The notes: generated from the sequence alone by a model not told the origin. Shown: positions 53,736 to 63,008, counted from the first letter of the stretch. The stretch is 64,000 nucleotides of DNA from Certhia americana (GCA_018697195.1 JAGMWU010000104.1:60296-124295), one strand, 5' to 3'. Translations and numbers: made by a program.

Positions 53736-55194
53736 GGCGTTTTTCTGGCTGCTGTCGCTGCTGGCAGCCTCGCTGCTGTGGTTCGTGTCGGTGCAGCTCA
53801 GCGGGCAGGAGGATGCGGCGCTGCTGCTGCTGCCGCTCGGAGCCGCCGCTGCCGTGCTGCTGCAGGAGCTCTGCAGGTTCGCCTGCTTCAAAGTGCTCAA
53901 GTAAGAGCCCGTCCGGGAAACTGTGCCGGTGGCTGGGGTGTCCCAGGGTTTGGGGAAACCAGAGCAGATAGATGTTGGGGCTCTTCGTGCAGAGAAACCT
54001 CCCAGTCTCCTTGATAAAGCCCAAAAAGGAGTCGAGATGTCTCTCCTCGCTCCACGCTGGCTCGTGGCTCTCCCTTCCCCTCTCCCGTGGGATAGGGCTC
54101 ATGCTCTCTCTCTCTCTGGCGGGGCAGGAAGGCAGATGAAGGGCTGGCAGCCCTCAGCGAGGACGGGCGGTCCCCGATCTCCCTGCGACAGATGGCTTAC
54201 GGTGAGCAGACCCCCAGTGCCGGGTGCTGCATCCAGCTCTCCTGCTCTTCCCTAAAAGCACTGAGCCCTGGGCTGGGCAGGCCTTGGAGGCTTCCCTGAC
54301 CCTGGCTGCCCCACAGTGTCTGGGCTCTCCTTTGGCACCATCAGCGGCGTCTTCTCCATCGCCAACATCCTGGCAGACTCTGCCGGGCCAGGCACCGTCG
54401 GGATCCATGGGGACTCCCCGTACTACTTCATCACCTCTGGTGAGGCCAGGACTGTGGCACAGAGGAGAAGGAGGAGCAAGGCTCTGGCTCTGAAGTTCTG
54501 TGTCTCTCCCCACAGCTTTCTTCACCATGGCCCTGGTACTTCTCCACACCTTTTGGGGAGTCATCTTCTTCGACGCTTGTGAGCGGCGCCGCGCCGGGGG
54601 CCTGGGGGTGGTGGTGGGTGGCCACCTGCTCACCTCAGGGCTGGTGAGTCCTGGGGGGCTCCAGAACAACCCCCCACCCACTGCTGCTTCAGCCCCCCTC
54701 ACTCCTTGGGGTGCCTGGGCTGGAGGAGGTCAGTGAAGCATTTGGGGGCATGCAGCTCATCAGGGCTTCAAGCTGCGTTTCCACAGGGCTGGGCATTCCT
54801 TTTCCTGCCGTGGCTGTTTGGAGGGGTCAGGAAGGTGTGACCTGCCTCTCTGTGTCCCCAGACCTTCCTGAACCCATGGTACGAGGCCAGCCTGTGCTCC
54901 ATCTTCATCCTCACGCTCTGCACCGGCCTCTGGGCCTTCAGCATCGCTGGCGGCTCCTTCCGCAACATCCTCAAGTGCCTCTCCTGTAAGGGGGGACTGG
55001 GGTGTCACTTTTAGGGACTGGGGGGGCCAGACTGCTTGGGATGGGGGTGGATGAGTCTTGTTGAACAGGGGTCACGTTCCCGGGGGCTTCCACAAAGCCC
55101 CACCTTGATAAACACCCCTTTGCCCCCAGGTAAGCAGGAGCCTGCGGGCCAGGTGATGCTCTGCTCGGCACTGCAGGTGCCTCCCGAGGAGTGA
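53736..55194 (+). CDS. APH1A: APH1A, gamma-secretase subunit (first exon missing in gap)
   Basis: Visible coding exons are 53736-53900, 54128-54201, 54317-54439, 54516-54643, 54862-54985 and 55130-55194 (TGA), all in phase. They give 225 residues, matching human positions 39-265. APH-1 is a multi-pass membrane scaffold of gamma-secretase. The visible part starts in the second membrane helix (AFFWLLSLLAASLLWF). It carries the family motifs KKADEGLAALSEDGRSPI and SGLSFGTISGVFS, with the GxxxGxxxG packing motif (GLSFGTISG). It also has HGDSPYYF and the conserved membrane histidines in LLHTFWG and GGHLLTSG, and ends TFLNPWYEAS, then CKQEPAGQVMLCSALQVPPEE. The human start MGAAVFFG and first helix must be in the gap. 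Head to head with C1orf54 and tail to tail with CA14. Confidence 0.96.
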
Positions 55195-55605
55195 GGGAGC
55201 CGTGGATGGATGCTCCTGCCAATGCCTTCACCCCTCCTGCTCTGGGGGAGGATTTGTGTCTGACCAGTTCCTGGGAGGCCTTTGGGGTCTGACCAGTGCT
55301 CCCAGGGGGGTTTGGGGTCTGATTGCCAACCCCTTCCCTTTGTTCCCAGATTTTGTTAATGCCATTCCCTCGGTTTGAGGCTTTGGGAAAGGCCAGCGTG
55401 GGCCAGATGCCCTGGGGGAAGTCCAGGCCTGGGGAACTCCAGGCAGGACCCCCCATTCCCTCATGTTTGTCACCCTGGGGGGGTCCCTACCCCCGGTGCA
55501 GCCACTGGTGCTGGGGGAGCAACAGGACTGGGATTCTCTGCCCTCTGTTCAGCTCCCAGGGGGAGTTGGAGGTGCAGCAGGGGGTAAATTATTTGTTTGA
55601 TTAAG

Positions 55606-55611
55606 AGTAAA
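55606..55611 (+). terminator. APH1A possible poly(A) signal (AGTAAA)
   Basis: No AATAAA follows the APH1A stop before CA14. AGTAAA, a known weaker variant, lies 412 bases after the stop and is the best candidate. It would place the APH1A and CA14 3' ends within about 200 bases of each other. Confidence 0.35.
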
Positions 55612-55794
55612 ATCCTTTTACAAGAGCACAAGACACTGTGGCTGCTGGGGAGGAGGGGAGGGGAGGGAGGGGTTGTTCCCCCCATTGTGTCTGCTCCAAT
55701 CCTGGGGGGGTCCTGTTTTCTCAGGGGGACGGGATCCAGCCCCAAAGCCCCTCCATTCCCTCCCCACGAAGAGTCACGAGAAGGGGGAAAAGGT

Positions 55795-55800
55795 TTTATT
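55795..55800 (-). terminator. CA14 poly(A) signal (AATAAA on minus strand)
   Basis: TTTATT on the plus strand lies 65 bases past the CA14 stop codon, giving a very short 3' UTR. Confidence 0.6.
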
Positions 55801-55864
55801 TGCAGTGGGGGTGTGGGTGGGGGGCTGTGGGTGGGCGTGGGCCCCTCCTGGCCCATCCTGGGGG

Positions 55865-58652
55865 TCAGCGAGAGTGTCCAGTGTCCATGGGGGAGCGGCG
55901 GGAGGAAGCCTTGAACACGACATCCTGTGCCTGTGCCCGCCTCGCACTGCTGGGGCACAAACCAGGCTGAGTCTCAGAGAGACCCCCCTGCTCTGGGGGT
56001 CCCTCTGAGTGGGGGGTGGGGGGTCTCACCGCATCCTCTTGGCCCCGAAGTGGACAGCGAGGAAGAGGCCGACGCAGCCGGCGACAGCTCCGAAGATGAT
56101 GGCAATGACCTCACCTGTGTGACACCGGGGGGGGGTCAGGGGGGTCCAGGGGTGACACCCCAGCCCAGCCTCCCGGCCTGGCATTACCTGTGGAATATCC
56201 CCGTGGCTCTGCAAGGGAAAGGCAGGGGTCAGGGCCAGCACCCTGTGCCCAGCTGGGGCTCCAGGAGCCTTGTGAGGGGTGCAGGGGGGCCCTGCCCACC
56301 CCTCTGCTCACCCCTGGGGAAGGAGGAGAGCACCCGGCGCTGGTTCAGCTCCTGCGGGGCCCGGAAATTGTCCACCAGGAGCTGGGGCTCCTCTGGCTCA
56401 GCCTCCTCCGTGGAGTAAAGGCTTCCCTGGAGCTGCTCCAGCTGGAAAAGGAAGGGGGGAGCACTGGGGGGGGATGTTCACCAAACCGAGGGGGGCTCCC
56501 CCCAGAGCGGGTCCTACCTGGGCCCGGCTGATGCGGACGGGCTGCGGGAAGAGGGTCCAGAGGACGCTCTGGAAGCAGGGTGGGGTGGTCAGGGACCCGT
56601 TGTACCGGTAATAGCGGTCGAGATCCGCGGGCAGCAGGTCACGGATGTTGAAGGAGGGGATGGCCACCGTCTGCCCTGTGGGGGGGAGCAGTTGGGGGGT
56701 GCTAGGAGAGGGATTTGGGGCTCCCCCCCCTCCCTCTCCTCACCTGCATAGCGGATGCTGCCGAGATGCCTCAGGATGTTGTCATAGGCAGGGTGGGGAT
56801 CGTCTCCCACCTGGAGGAGTGAGGGGGGGAATCACCGAGGGGTTGGGGAAGCGTGGGTGGGTGTTGAGCGTGGGGCTGGGCTCCGTACCTCCAGGAGGAC
56901 CCCGAGCACGGCCAGCCCGACGGGTTGCTGCTGCGCCGCGTTGGCGTCGGTGAAACGCTCGGTGTCAAAGTGCACCACGTGCATCTGTGACACAGCGGGG
57001 ACCCCTCTTTAGGGACCCCTCTTTAAACCCCTGCCACCCCCCAAACCCTGCCCCAGCTCCCATCCCAGCACCTCCCACAGTGCCCAGACCTGCTCCCACT
57101 CTTTTCTTCTTCTGCACCCTATCCCTTCCCCGCACTCATTTTACATCCCTGGATTCATTTCCCTCACCAGGAATCCTTTCCCATTCCCTGCAGCAAATTC
57201 CTGCAGTGCAAACCCATTTTCCACACTGTTCCCATGCTGTTTCCCACACTAACACCCCTTCCCACAACCATTTCCCACACAATTCCCATACCATTTCCTG
57301 ACCCCAGACCTGTTCCCGTCCTCCTTTCCCACCACCCCTTTCCTCATCCATTTCCCACCCCCAGCCCCATTTTCGGAGCTGTTCCCGGGCCGGTTCCCGG
57401 TGTTCCCCGGTACCTCGGCGGGGGCGCGGTGCCCATCCAGCAGATGCTCAGCGCCAGCGGCGTGGCCGGGCCGGCCCCAGTGGAAATGGAGCTGCAGGGC
57501 AGTGAAGGTGTGGGGCAGCCCCCGGAGCCGCAGGGACGGTGGCAGTGCCAGCACGGCTGCGGGACAGGGGGTCAGCAAGGCTGGGACACCGGGGACTCCC
57601 CGGTTCTCCCCCCCCCGCCGGTGCTCACCAGTGTGGCCGTTATTGGCGAGGGTCAGCTGGGGGCTCCCGGGGTGCTCGTAGCCCTCGGGCTGCAGTGGTG
57701 GCAGGGACAGGTCCGGCTGTGCCCACGCTGTCCCGATGTCGATGGGTGACTGTGCCCGGCCCCCGCACTCCGGGTGTCCCTCGTGCCAGTGCTGCTGCCC
57801 GTGGGGACCTGGAGGGGACCAGAGTCCAGGTGGGACCCCCCCATCCCTACCTCAGCCCTGCTGCTGCTTCACCCAGCAGGGCCCCGTGACCCAAAATGCC
57901 CTGGGTGCCCCCCAAACTGGGACACGGGTGACATTCCCAAGGGCCTCGTTAATCTGCTGGGGACATTTTTTCCGGCCGGGGGAGCGGGGACAAAGCCGAG
58001 CCCGCGGGGCCCGGGGGGGGGGGGACCCATGGGTCCCCTGGGCCCGGCAGGATGGGGCTTAGCGGGATTTGGCCAAGGCCGGATCCTAATTGGATTTGGC
58101 AGCAGGAGCCTTATGTAAAGGAGCACAAAGGGACCATTGGAGCGAGGGGGGCAAGGGGGGGGCGGGAGAGGGAAAATGGGGGGCTGCACCCATTCACCTC
58201 TGCCTGTCTTAGGGGACCCAGGTGGGTGCCCATTTGGGGGGACCCAGGTGTCTAAGGGGGAGCAAGGGGGGGCTGTCACCCATCCATCTCCTTCCCATTT
58301 GGGGGACCCAGATGTCCGGGGGGGGGCTGTCACCCATCCACCTCCCTGCCTTCTGGGGACACCCATGTGAGCCCCTCATCTCAGGGGCTCTGGGGGGTGG
58401 TTTCAGGGGTGGGGATAAATGGGGGCTCCCTGGATGGGTCCCCACTCACCCTCATACGTCCAGTGGGGACCTGTTGGGAAGAGCGGAGGCATTGGGGTGG
58501 GGGCTCAGCTGAGCCCTCTGGACCAACATGGGGGAACCTGAAGGGGATTGGGGCTGCACCCCAAAGCGGGATCTGCCAGGGGCACCCCGGGGTGACTCAC
58601 CGGCAGGCAGGGCAGGGGCCAGGCCCCCCAGGAGCAGCAGCACACTCAGCAT
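55865..58652 (-). CDS. CA14: CA14, membrane-bound carbonic anhydrase XIV
   Basis: Eleven exons in transcript order are 58652-58601, 58470-58450, 57808-57629, 57556-57414, 56984-56889, 56810-56744, 56675-56518, 56441-56312, 56208-56188, 56114-56030 and 55946-55865 (TGA). All phases agree; 344 residues (human 337). The signal peptide is about residues 1-17 ([17 protein letters not shown]). The alpha-carbonic anhydrase domain follows, with C39 and C220 as the expected disulfide, proton-shuttle H83 (NNGHT), zinc ligands H108, H110 (QLHFHWG) and H134 (MHVVHFD), gate residue E121, and T216-T217 in SLTTPPC. It should be an active extracellular CO2 hydratase. A membrane helix follows ([25 protein letters not shown], about 290-310), then a basic tail with DVVFKAS, similar to human SVVFTSA. 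Start is the ATG at 58652; an upstream TTG frame is not needed. Two exons are only 21 bases, and the last exon has a CAGCAG tandem acceptor. Confidence 0.96.
58150..58375. repeat. Imperfect G-rich direct repeats in a CA14 intron
   Basis: The phrase ggctgtcacccatcca recurs 54 bases apart (58271 and 58325), with a related ggctgcacccattcacctc at 58182. All are embedded in gggggacccaggtgt-type sequence, indicating about three diverged tandem copies. Confidence 0.6.
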
Positions 58653-59164
58653 GGCAGGGGGCAAGGGGGGCCGGGTGCCACCGGCCCGGCCCTAAATACC
58701 CACCCAGGGGGACGGGCCCCCCCGGGGGCACGGGGAGGGCTGGAGGGGCCATGCCCGGGGTGTCGGGGTGTGGGGAGGGTGGAGACGGGGCTGTGGGTTT
58801 GCAGGGGCTGTGGGGCTGTGACCCCTGGGCTTGTGGGATGAGTGTTTTGTAGGACTGGGGTTTCTGGGCTTCTGGGGGGCTCTGAGGGTTTGGGGGGCCT
58901 GAGAGGGTGTCCCGGGCCTTGAGGAGGGTCGTGGGATGGGGTCTTGGTGGGTCTGGGGGTCACCCTGGGCCTCGTGGGGGGAGAGCTGGGCTGGGGGCTC
59001 TGGGCCCTGGGCGGGATTTTGGGGGAAGATCGGGGGAGAGGTTTGGGGGTCGCTCAGGGGGGAGCCCCAGGTAGACCCAGCCCTGCACGGCCCCACCCCC
59101 TCGGCCAAGCCCCGCCCCCTCGGCCAAGCCCCGCCCCGAGGGCGTTCCCCACCGCGAGCGAGCG

Positions 59165-59555
59165 TGACGTCACACGGGCCCCGCCCCCACGTGGGGGCCC
59201 ACGCGCCGTCCCGCCCCGGTTATGTAATGCGAGGGGGGCGGGGCCGCCCCGCCCATTGGCCGAGATGCGCCGCCGACACCGCCGCCCATTGGCTGAGAGC
59301 ACGGGGGCGGGGCGAAGGCGTGGCCTAAGACCCCGCAGAGCGCTTCCCTCTGCCCGCCAGGGGGCGCTGCCCAACGCCGCGTGCCCCGAATCGCCGCGCA
59401 GGGGGGCGTGGCCACAGCCCCGCCCCCTGGCCAATCAGCGCGGGGCGGCGGCAGGAGCCAACGGCAGCGAAGGGGCGGGGCCTCCCGGGGCGCAGCGGCC
59501 AATGGGAGCGGAGCGGGGCGTGGCCCGGCCGGAGGCACGTGCGGCCGCGCACGTG
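59165..59555 (+). promoter_or_regulatory. CIART promoter with CRE, E-boxes and D-box
   Basis: Perfect motif matches are a CRE TGACGTCA at 59165-59172; E-boxes CACGTG at 59188-59193, 59536-59541 and 59550-59555; and a D-box TTATGTAA at 59220-59227. CCAAT boxes lie at 59431-59435 and 59499-59503, with inverted copies at 59255-59259 and 59288-59292. GC boxes fill the space between. CIART is a known direct CLOCK:BMAL1 target, so this fits a clock-driven promoter. The same DNA also lies just upstream of the divergent CA14 gene. Confidence 0.75.
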
Positions 59556-59579
59556 TCCGCGTGGGGCCGCCGCGGGCGG

Positions 59580-59849
59580 GGCGGGACCGGGACCGGGACA
59601 CAGAACCCGGGACACCGGAACCGGCACGGGGCTACAGGCACCGAGACTGTGCTACCTGCCCAGGGACCGCGACACCGGCACGCGAAACGGGCACAGCCAT
59701 ACTAGCAACGGCATCGGGACACTGATACCGGGACAGGAACGGGGACGGTGATACAACGATACCGGCACTGGGTCGGGACGGGAACAGCGACAGCAACACC
59801 GGCGCTGCGACCGGGACACCAGCACCACCGCAGCTGCAGCCGGGAGCAG
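59580..59849 (+). other. Probable CIART 5' UTR exon 1
   Basis: Degenerate gggacaccgg and gggaccggg repeats run downstream of the promoter and end at a good donor (ggagcag|gtggga, about 59849). CIART coding starts in the next exon, so a non-coding first exon ending here is likely. Its start is not determined. Confidence 0.4.
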
Positions 59850-59867
59850 GTGGGATCCGGGGTGACG

Positions 59868-59990
59868 GGGGTGGGTGTCGGGGATCCGGGGCTGGGTGTC
59901 GGGGATCCCGGGCTGGGTGTCGGGGATCCCGGGCTGGGTGTCGGGGATCCGGGGCTGGGTGTCGGGGATCCCGGGCTGGGTGTCGGGGTC
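59868..59990. repeat. 21-bp G-rich tandem repeat in CIART intron 1
   Basis: About five to six copies of gggctgggtgtcggggatcc plus one base. Because 21 is a multiple of three, an open frame with a repeated GDPGLGV heptapeptide appears, but it lies in an intron. Confidence 0.9.
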
Positions 59991-60415
59991 CTGCTCCTGG
60001 GGGTCCTAGTTTGGGGGGGAAGGTCCCCATCACGGGTGATCTCAGTCCTGGGGAGGGGGCGGCAGGTGATGGCGGGGTCCCGGGACCGGGCAGTCCCGGG
60101 GGTGTCTCCGGGCTGGGGGCGGTTGCTGTACCGGGGGGGTGTCCTGGGTGAAGGGTCCCACAGCCAGGTGGGTCCCTGCACCCCGCACCCTGTCTGAGGA
60201 GATGCCAAATCTGCTCCCCGGGACATCTGAGGTGGCACTGGGGATGTGGGGGTGGCACCCCCATGGGAGGACAAGGCAATTCCTTGTCTTCCATTTTTGT
60301 CCGATATCCCCTTTTTTTTTGTAGTGTTTCCCTCCCTTCCCCAGACAGCATCGGCTGGGTGACCCTGCTGGAGCTGAGCCCAGGCAGAGGCTCCCCTGGG
60401 GGGGCCACCCCTGCC

Positions 60416-61507
60416 ATGGAACCCCCTGCCCGCGCCTGCTCCTGCGGCTCCCCTGCCTCTGACAGCGAGGTCGAGGCTGGCAGCTCCCCCCGGAGCCCCC
60501 CCAAACCTGAGCGCAGCCGCAAGCGCCCGGGGGGGCTGGACCGAGCCCCTTCCGAGTCACCACCGGCACCCCGCGGGGGGAAACGGCCGCGGAAAGGGGA
60601 GGGGGGGGATGTCCCTCCCAGCGATGGCGATCGCCTCTTTGCCCAAAAGGTGAGATTTGGGCAGAAAACGAAGTGGCACCCCCAAAGATGGGAGATGGGG
60701 GAGGGCTTGGTCCCCTAAAAAAAAGCCAAACCTGTATCTGCCTCAGTTTCCCCACCTAAAACAGGTGGGGATGAGCAGGATTCGGGGGCTGAGAGGGCGG
60801 TAAGTGGGGTTTGAGGTGGAATAAGAGTTGGGGAGGTGCATGAGACTCCCTCCGCAGTCTGGGTGCAGCCCAGTCACCTCCTCCCCTTCCTCACAGTGCC
60901 GGGAGCTCCGCGGTTTCATCCGACCGCTGGCAGAATTGCTGGAGGGGCTGCGGCGGGGCCGCTACGACAGAGGTGAGTGCCCCCCACGCCCTCTCCTTCC
61001 CCCCCCAGGTGCCTTTTTCCCCTTCTGGAGAATTCACACAATTCCGGGACTCCCCAGGGCTGAGCAGTTTCCAGCAGAGCGTGGCCATGGACCGGCTCCA
61101 GCGCATCATTGGGGTCCTGCAGAAGCCAGAGATGGGGTGAGTGTCGCCAGACATCTCCGGGGGGGGGACAGGCACAGGGACACCCACGCGGGTGCCGTCC
61201 CCCCATCAAGCTCTGTCTCTCTCTCTCCCGCAGTGCCCGGTACCTGGGGACGCTGCTGCAGGTGGAAGCGATGCTGCGGCTCTGGTTCCCCCATGTCGCC
61301 CCCAAACCCGCGTTGGACCCAGCTCCCCCCGCGGTTCCCCCACGCCGCCGCCCTCCCGCTGGTCCCCCCGGGGCTCCCCGGTGCCACCGCCTGCCCGGGG
61401 ATCTCCCCATCGCCAGCCCTGCCGGGACCGTGGGCACCTTACAGCAGCGAGGATCCCCCCGGTGCCAAGCTGAGACCCCCGAGTCCCCCCCGGCGCCGGA
61501 TGTGTGA
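60416..61507 (+). CDS. CIART: CIART (CHRONO), circadian transcriptional repressor
   Basis: Four coding exons are 60416-60649, 60897-60972, 61058-61136 and 61234-61507 (TGA), in consistent phases, giving 220 residues (human about 385). The start is the ATG at 60416, in the exon entered by the ccccag acceptor at 60344; the protein begins MEPPARACSCGSPASDSEVE. The family core is well kept at about residues 73-150: LFAQKCRELRGFIRPLAELL, then GLSSFQQSVAMDRLQRIIG, VLQKPEMG, RYLGTLLQVEAMLRLWFP. A basic KRPRKGE stretch at about 60-66 may be a nuclear signal. CIART is known to bind BMAL1 and repress CLOCK:BMAL1 targets. The C-terminal half seen in mammals is largely absent, replaced by about 70 Pro/Arg-rich residues. 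Another frame of the last exon is also open and protein-like, so a frameshift is possible. Confidence 0.92.
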
Positions 61508-61516
61508 CGCCCCCCC

Positions 61517-61578
61517 CGTTTCGGGGGGGGGGGGGGGGGGGTTTTTTTTGCATTTCTTGGTTTTTGCCTTTTTTTCAT

Positions 61579-61612
<34 letters not shown>
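61517..61612. repeat. Poly-G then poly-T tracts in the CIART 3' UTR
   Basis: About 19 G followed by T-runs including one of about 30 T, directly after the CIART stop codon. Such homopolymers are prone to length errors in assembly. Confidence 0.95.
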
Positions 61613-61860
61613 GGTGGTCAGTGAGACCCGCGGGCGGGCGGGACTGACCGGAGGGGGACCCGAACCCCCCCCCCAAAAAAAGCCCCAACCCCGGGGCGGC
61701 CGCGTGCCTTGGCCAGAGCGGAGCCCCCTCCCCGCGGGGACCGGGCCCTCCCGGGCTTGTGCCTTCCCCGGTGGCGTGGGGTGAGCATGACCCCCACCAG
61801 AACGGTGCTGGGGGTCTGAGGGGTCTCTGGGACGCCCCCAGAGCCGGCCCCGCTGGAAGC

Positions 61861-61866
61861 AATAAA
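61861..61866 (+). terminator. CIART poly(A) signal (AATAAA)
   Basis: AATAAA lies 353 bases after the CIART stop and is followed by a GT-rich stretch (ccggtgtcgtgtcctctgtcc), a textbook arrangement. Confidence 0.75.
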
Positions 61867-62024
61867 CGCCGCGGGAGCGGCCGGGGCCAGCCGGTGTCGT
61901 GTCCTCTGTCCTTCGGGAGGGCGGGTCTCAGAGAGAGACAGATGTCGCTTTGTCCCCTCCTCTGTGGGACCCCCGAGTGCCCACCGTGCCCCGCACGGTG
62001 CCGGTTCGGCCCCGCCGGTAGTCC

Positions 62025-62334
62025 CGGTTACCGGAAGTCCCTCCCAACGGAAGTTCCGCCATCAGTCACTTCCTGTCCGGGCGCGGAGCTTCACCGGGGT
62101 CAGTCGGGGAGAGACCGGGACCGGGATCCTACCGGGAGCGGCCTGGCCAGGGCCAGCCGTGGGCGGAGGGAGGCTCGGGGCAGGGGCAGCGCCCCGACAA
62201 CACGGTTCGTGGGGTCCCGGCCGCGTTCCTTTGGGGCTCTGCGGGAAGCACCGGCCCCTCTCCGTTCCCGGGGCACGAGGGACGGGCTTCTCCGAGCCCC
62301 GGTGCCAGCCGCCCCGTCCCGCAGCAGCGCGGCC
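62025..62334 (+). promoter_or_regulatory. MRPS21 promoter and 5' UTR with ETS and YY1 motifs
   Basis: Three ETS-type sites (CCGGAAGT at 62031-62038, ACGGAAGT at 62047-62054, ACTTCC at 62068-62073) flank a YY1-like CGCCATC (62057-62063). This GABP/NRF-2 plus YY1 layout is typical of nuclear genes for mitochondrial proteins. The MRPS21 start codon follows at 62335. Confidence 0.6.
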
Positions 62335-62987
62335 ATGGCGAACCACCTGCGCTTCGTGGGCCGCACTGTGATGGTGCCGAACGGGAACGTGGAGGCGGCG
62401 GAAGGGGGATCGGGGCAACGGGGGGGAACGGGATCGGGGGAACCGGGGGGGGAACCGGGGGGGAGCCGCCGCTCCACAGCCCGGCCGCACCACGGTTCCT
62501 TCACGTACTGGGTTCAGAACCGGGATTTCCTGAGCAGGAGGGGACGGGAGGGTCGTGCCGGTGTTTTCTCATCATCTCCGCGTCCCCCCGGGATGCGGGT
62601 GTAAATAGGGCGGAATAAAGGAACAGAGCCAGGCGAGGACAGGGGAAGAGGGGACGGTGCCATGGCCGAGCCGTGGGCTCAGAACTCCTCCGCTGGTCCC
62701 ACCTTAAACCGAGCTCGGGGGGATTCCTCCCGTTCCTCACGGCGAGGAGAAGGAGCTGCGGCTCGATCCTCGCACCTCGCTGTCACCGCTCTCTCCCTCC
62801 CCGCAGGATCCTGACGCAGGACGGCGTGGCCGAAGCCGTGAGGCGCTCCCGGTACTACGAGCAGCCGTGCCGGGCGCGGCGGCGCCGCGCGTTCGAGGCG
62901 TGCCGCCGGGTGTACTGCGCCGAGATGGCGCGCAGGATCGCTTTCTTAGCGCGGAGCAACCGGCAGGATCCGTGGTTGGGCTGCTGA
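62335..62987 (+). CDS. MRPS21: MRPS21, mitochondrial small-ribosomal-subunit protein bS21m (junction incomplete)
   Basis: The first coding part starts at ATG 62335 with [20 protein letters not shown] (human [20 protein letters not shown]). The second exon, 62807-62987 (TGA), completes an Arg codon, then reads [20 protein letters not shown] and ends [18 protein letters not shown], matching human from ILTMDGL to DPWQGC. The protein belongs to the mitochondrial 28S ribosomal subunit. Human has AYRTLNR between these two parts. Here GNVEAA runs into a G-rich low-complexity stretch (62401-62465) with no TYR-TLN codons and no donor in the right phase, so the 3' border of the first coding exon cannot be placed. 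If read straight on, the frame stays open to a stop at 62602-62604. Either the assembly is wrong in this G-rich tract or the junction has changed. Gene identity is certain, the internal structure is not. Confidence 0.85.
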
Positions 62988-63002
62988 GAGGGGCCCGGCC
63001 CC

Positions 63003-63008
63003 AATAAA
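63003..63008 (+). terminator. MRPS21 poly(A) signal (AATAAA)
   Basis: AATAAA lies 15 bases after the MRPS21 stop codon, giving a very short 3' UTR, followed by T/G-rich sequence (gtggttttgatccgcg). Confidence 0.75.

Noticed and set aside
52679..54102. Very long open frames on both strands (339-467 codons)
   Set aside because: They exist only because the 710-base N gap has no stop codons. The real coding part is APH1A on the plus strand from 53736.
58653..58664. Upstream start giving MPPA before the CA14 signal peptide
   Set aside because: The codon there is TTG, not ATG. The ATG at 58652 gives a normal signal peptide.
59748..60197. 149-codon frame with repeated GDPGLGV heptapeptide
   Set aside because: It is produced by the 21-bp intronic tandem repeat, outside the CIART exon chain.
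62720..62740. Possible missing MRPS21 piece (words encoding TLNR at ccttaaaccga)
   Set aside because: No acceptor or donor surrounds it and the preceding codons do not fit AYR; treated as coincidence.
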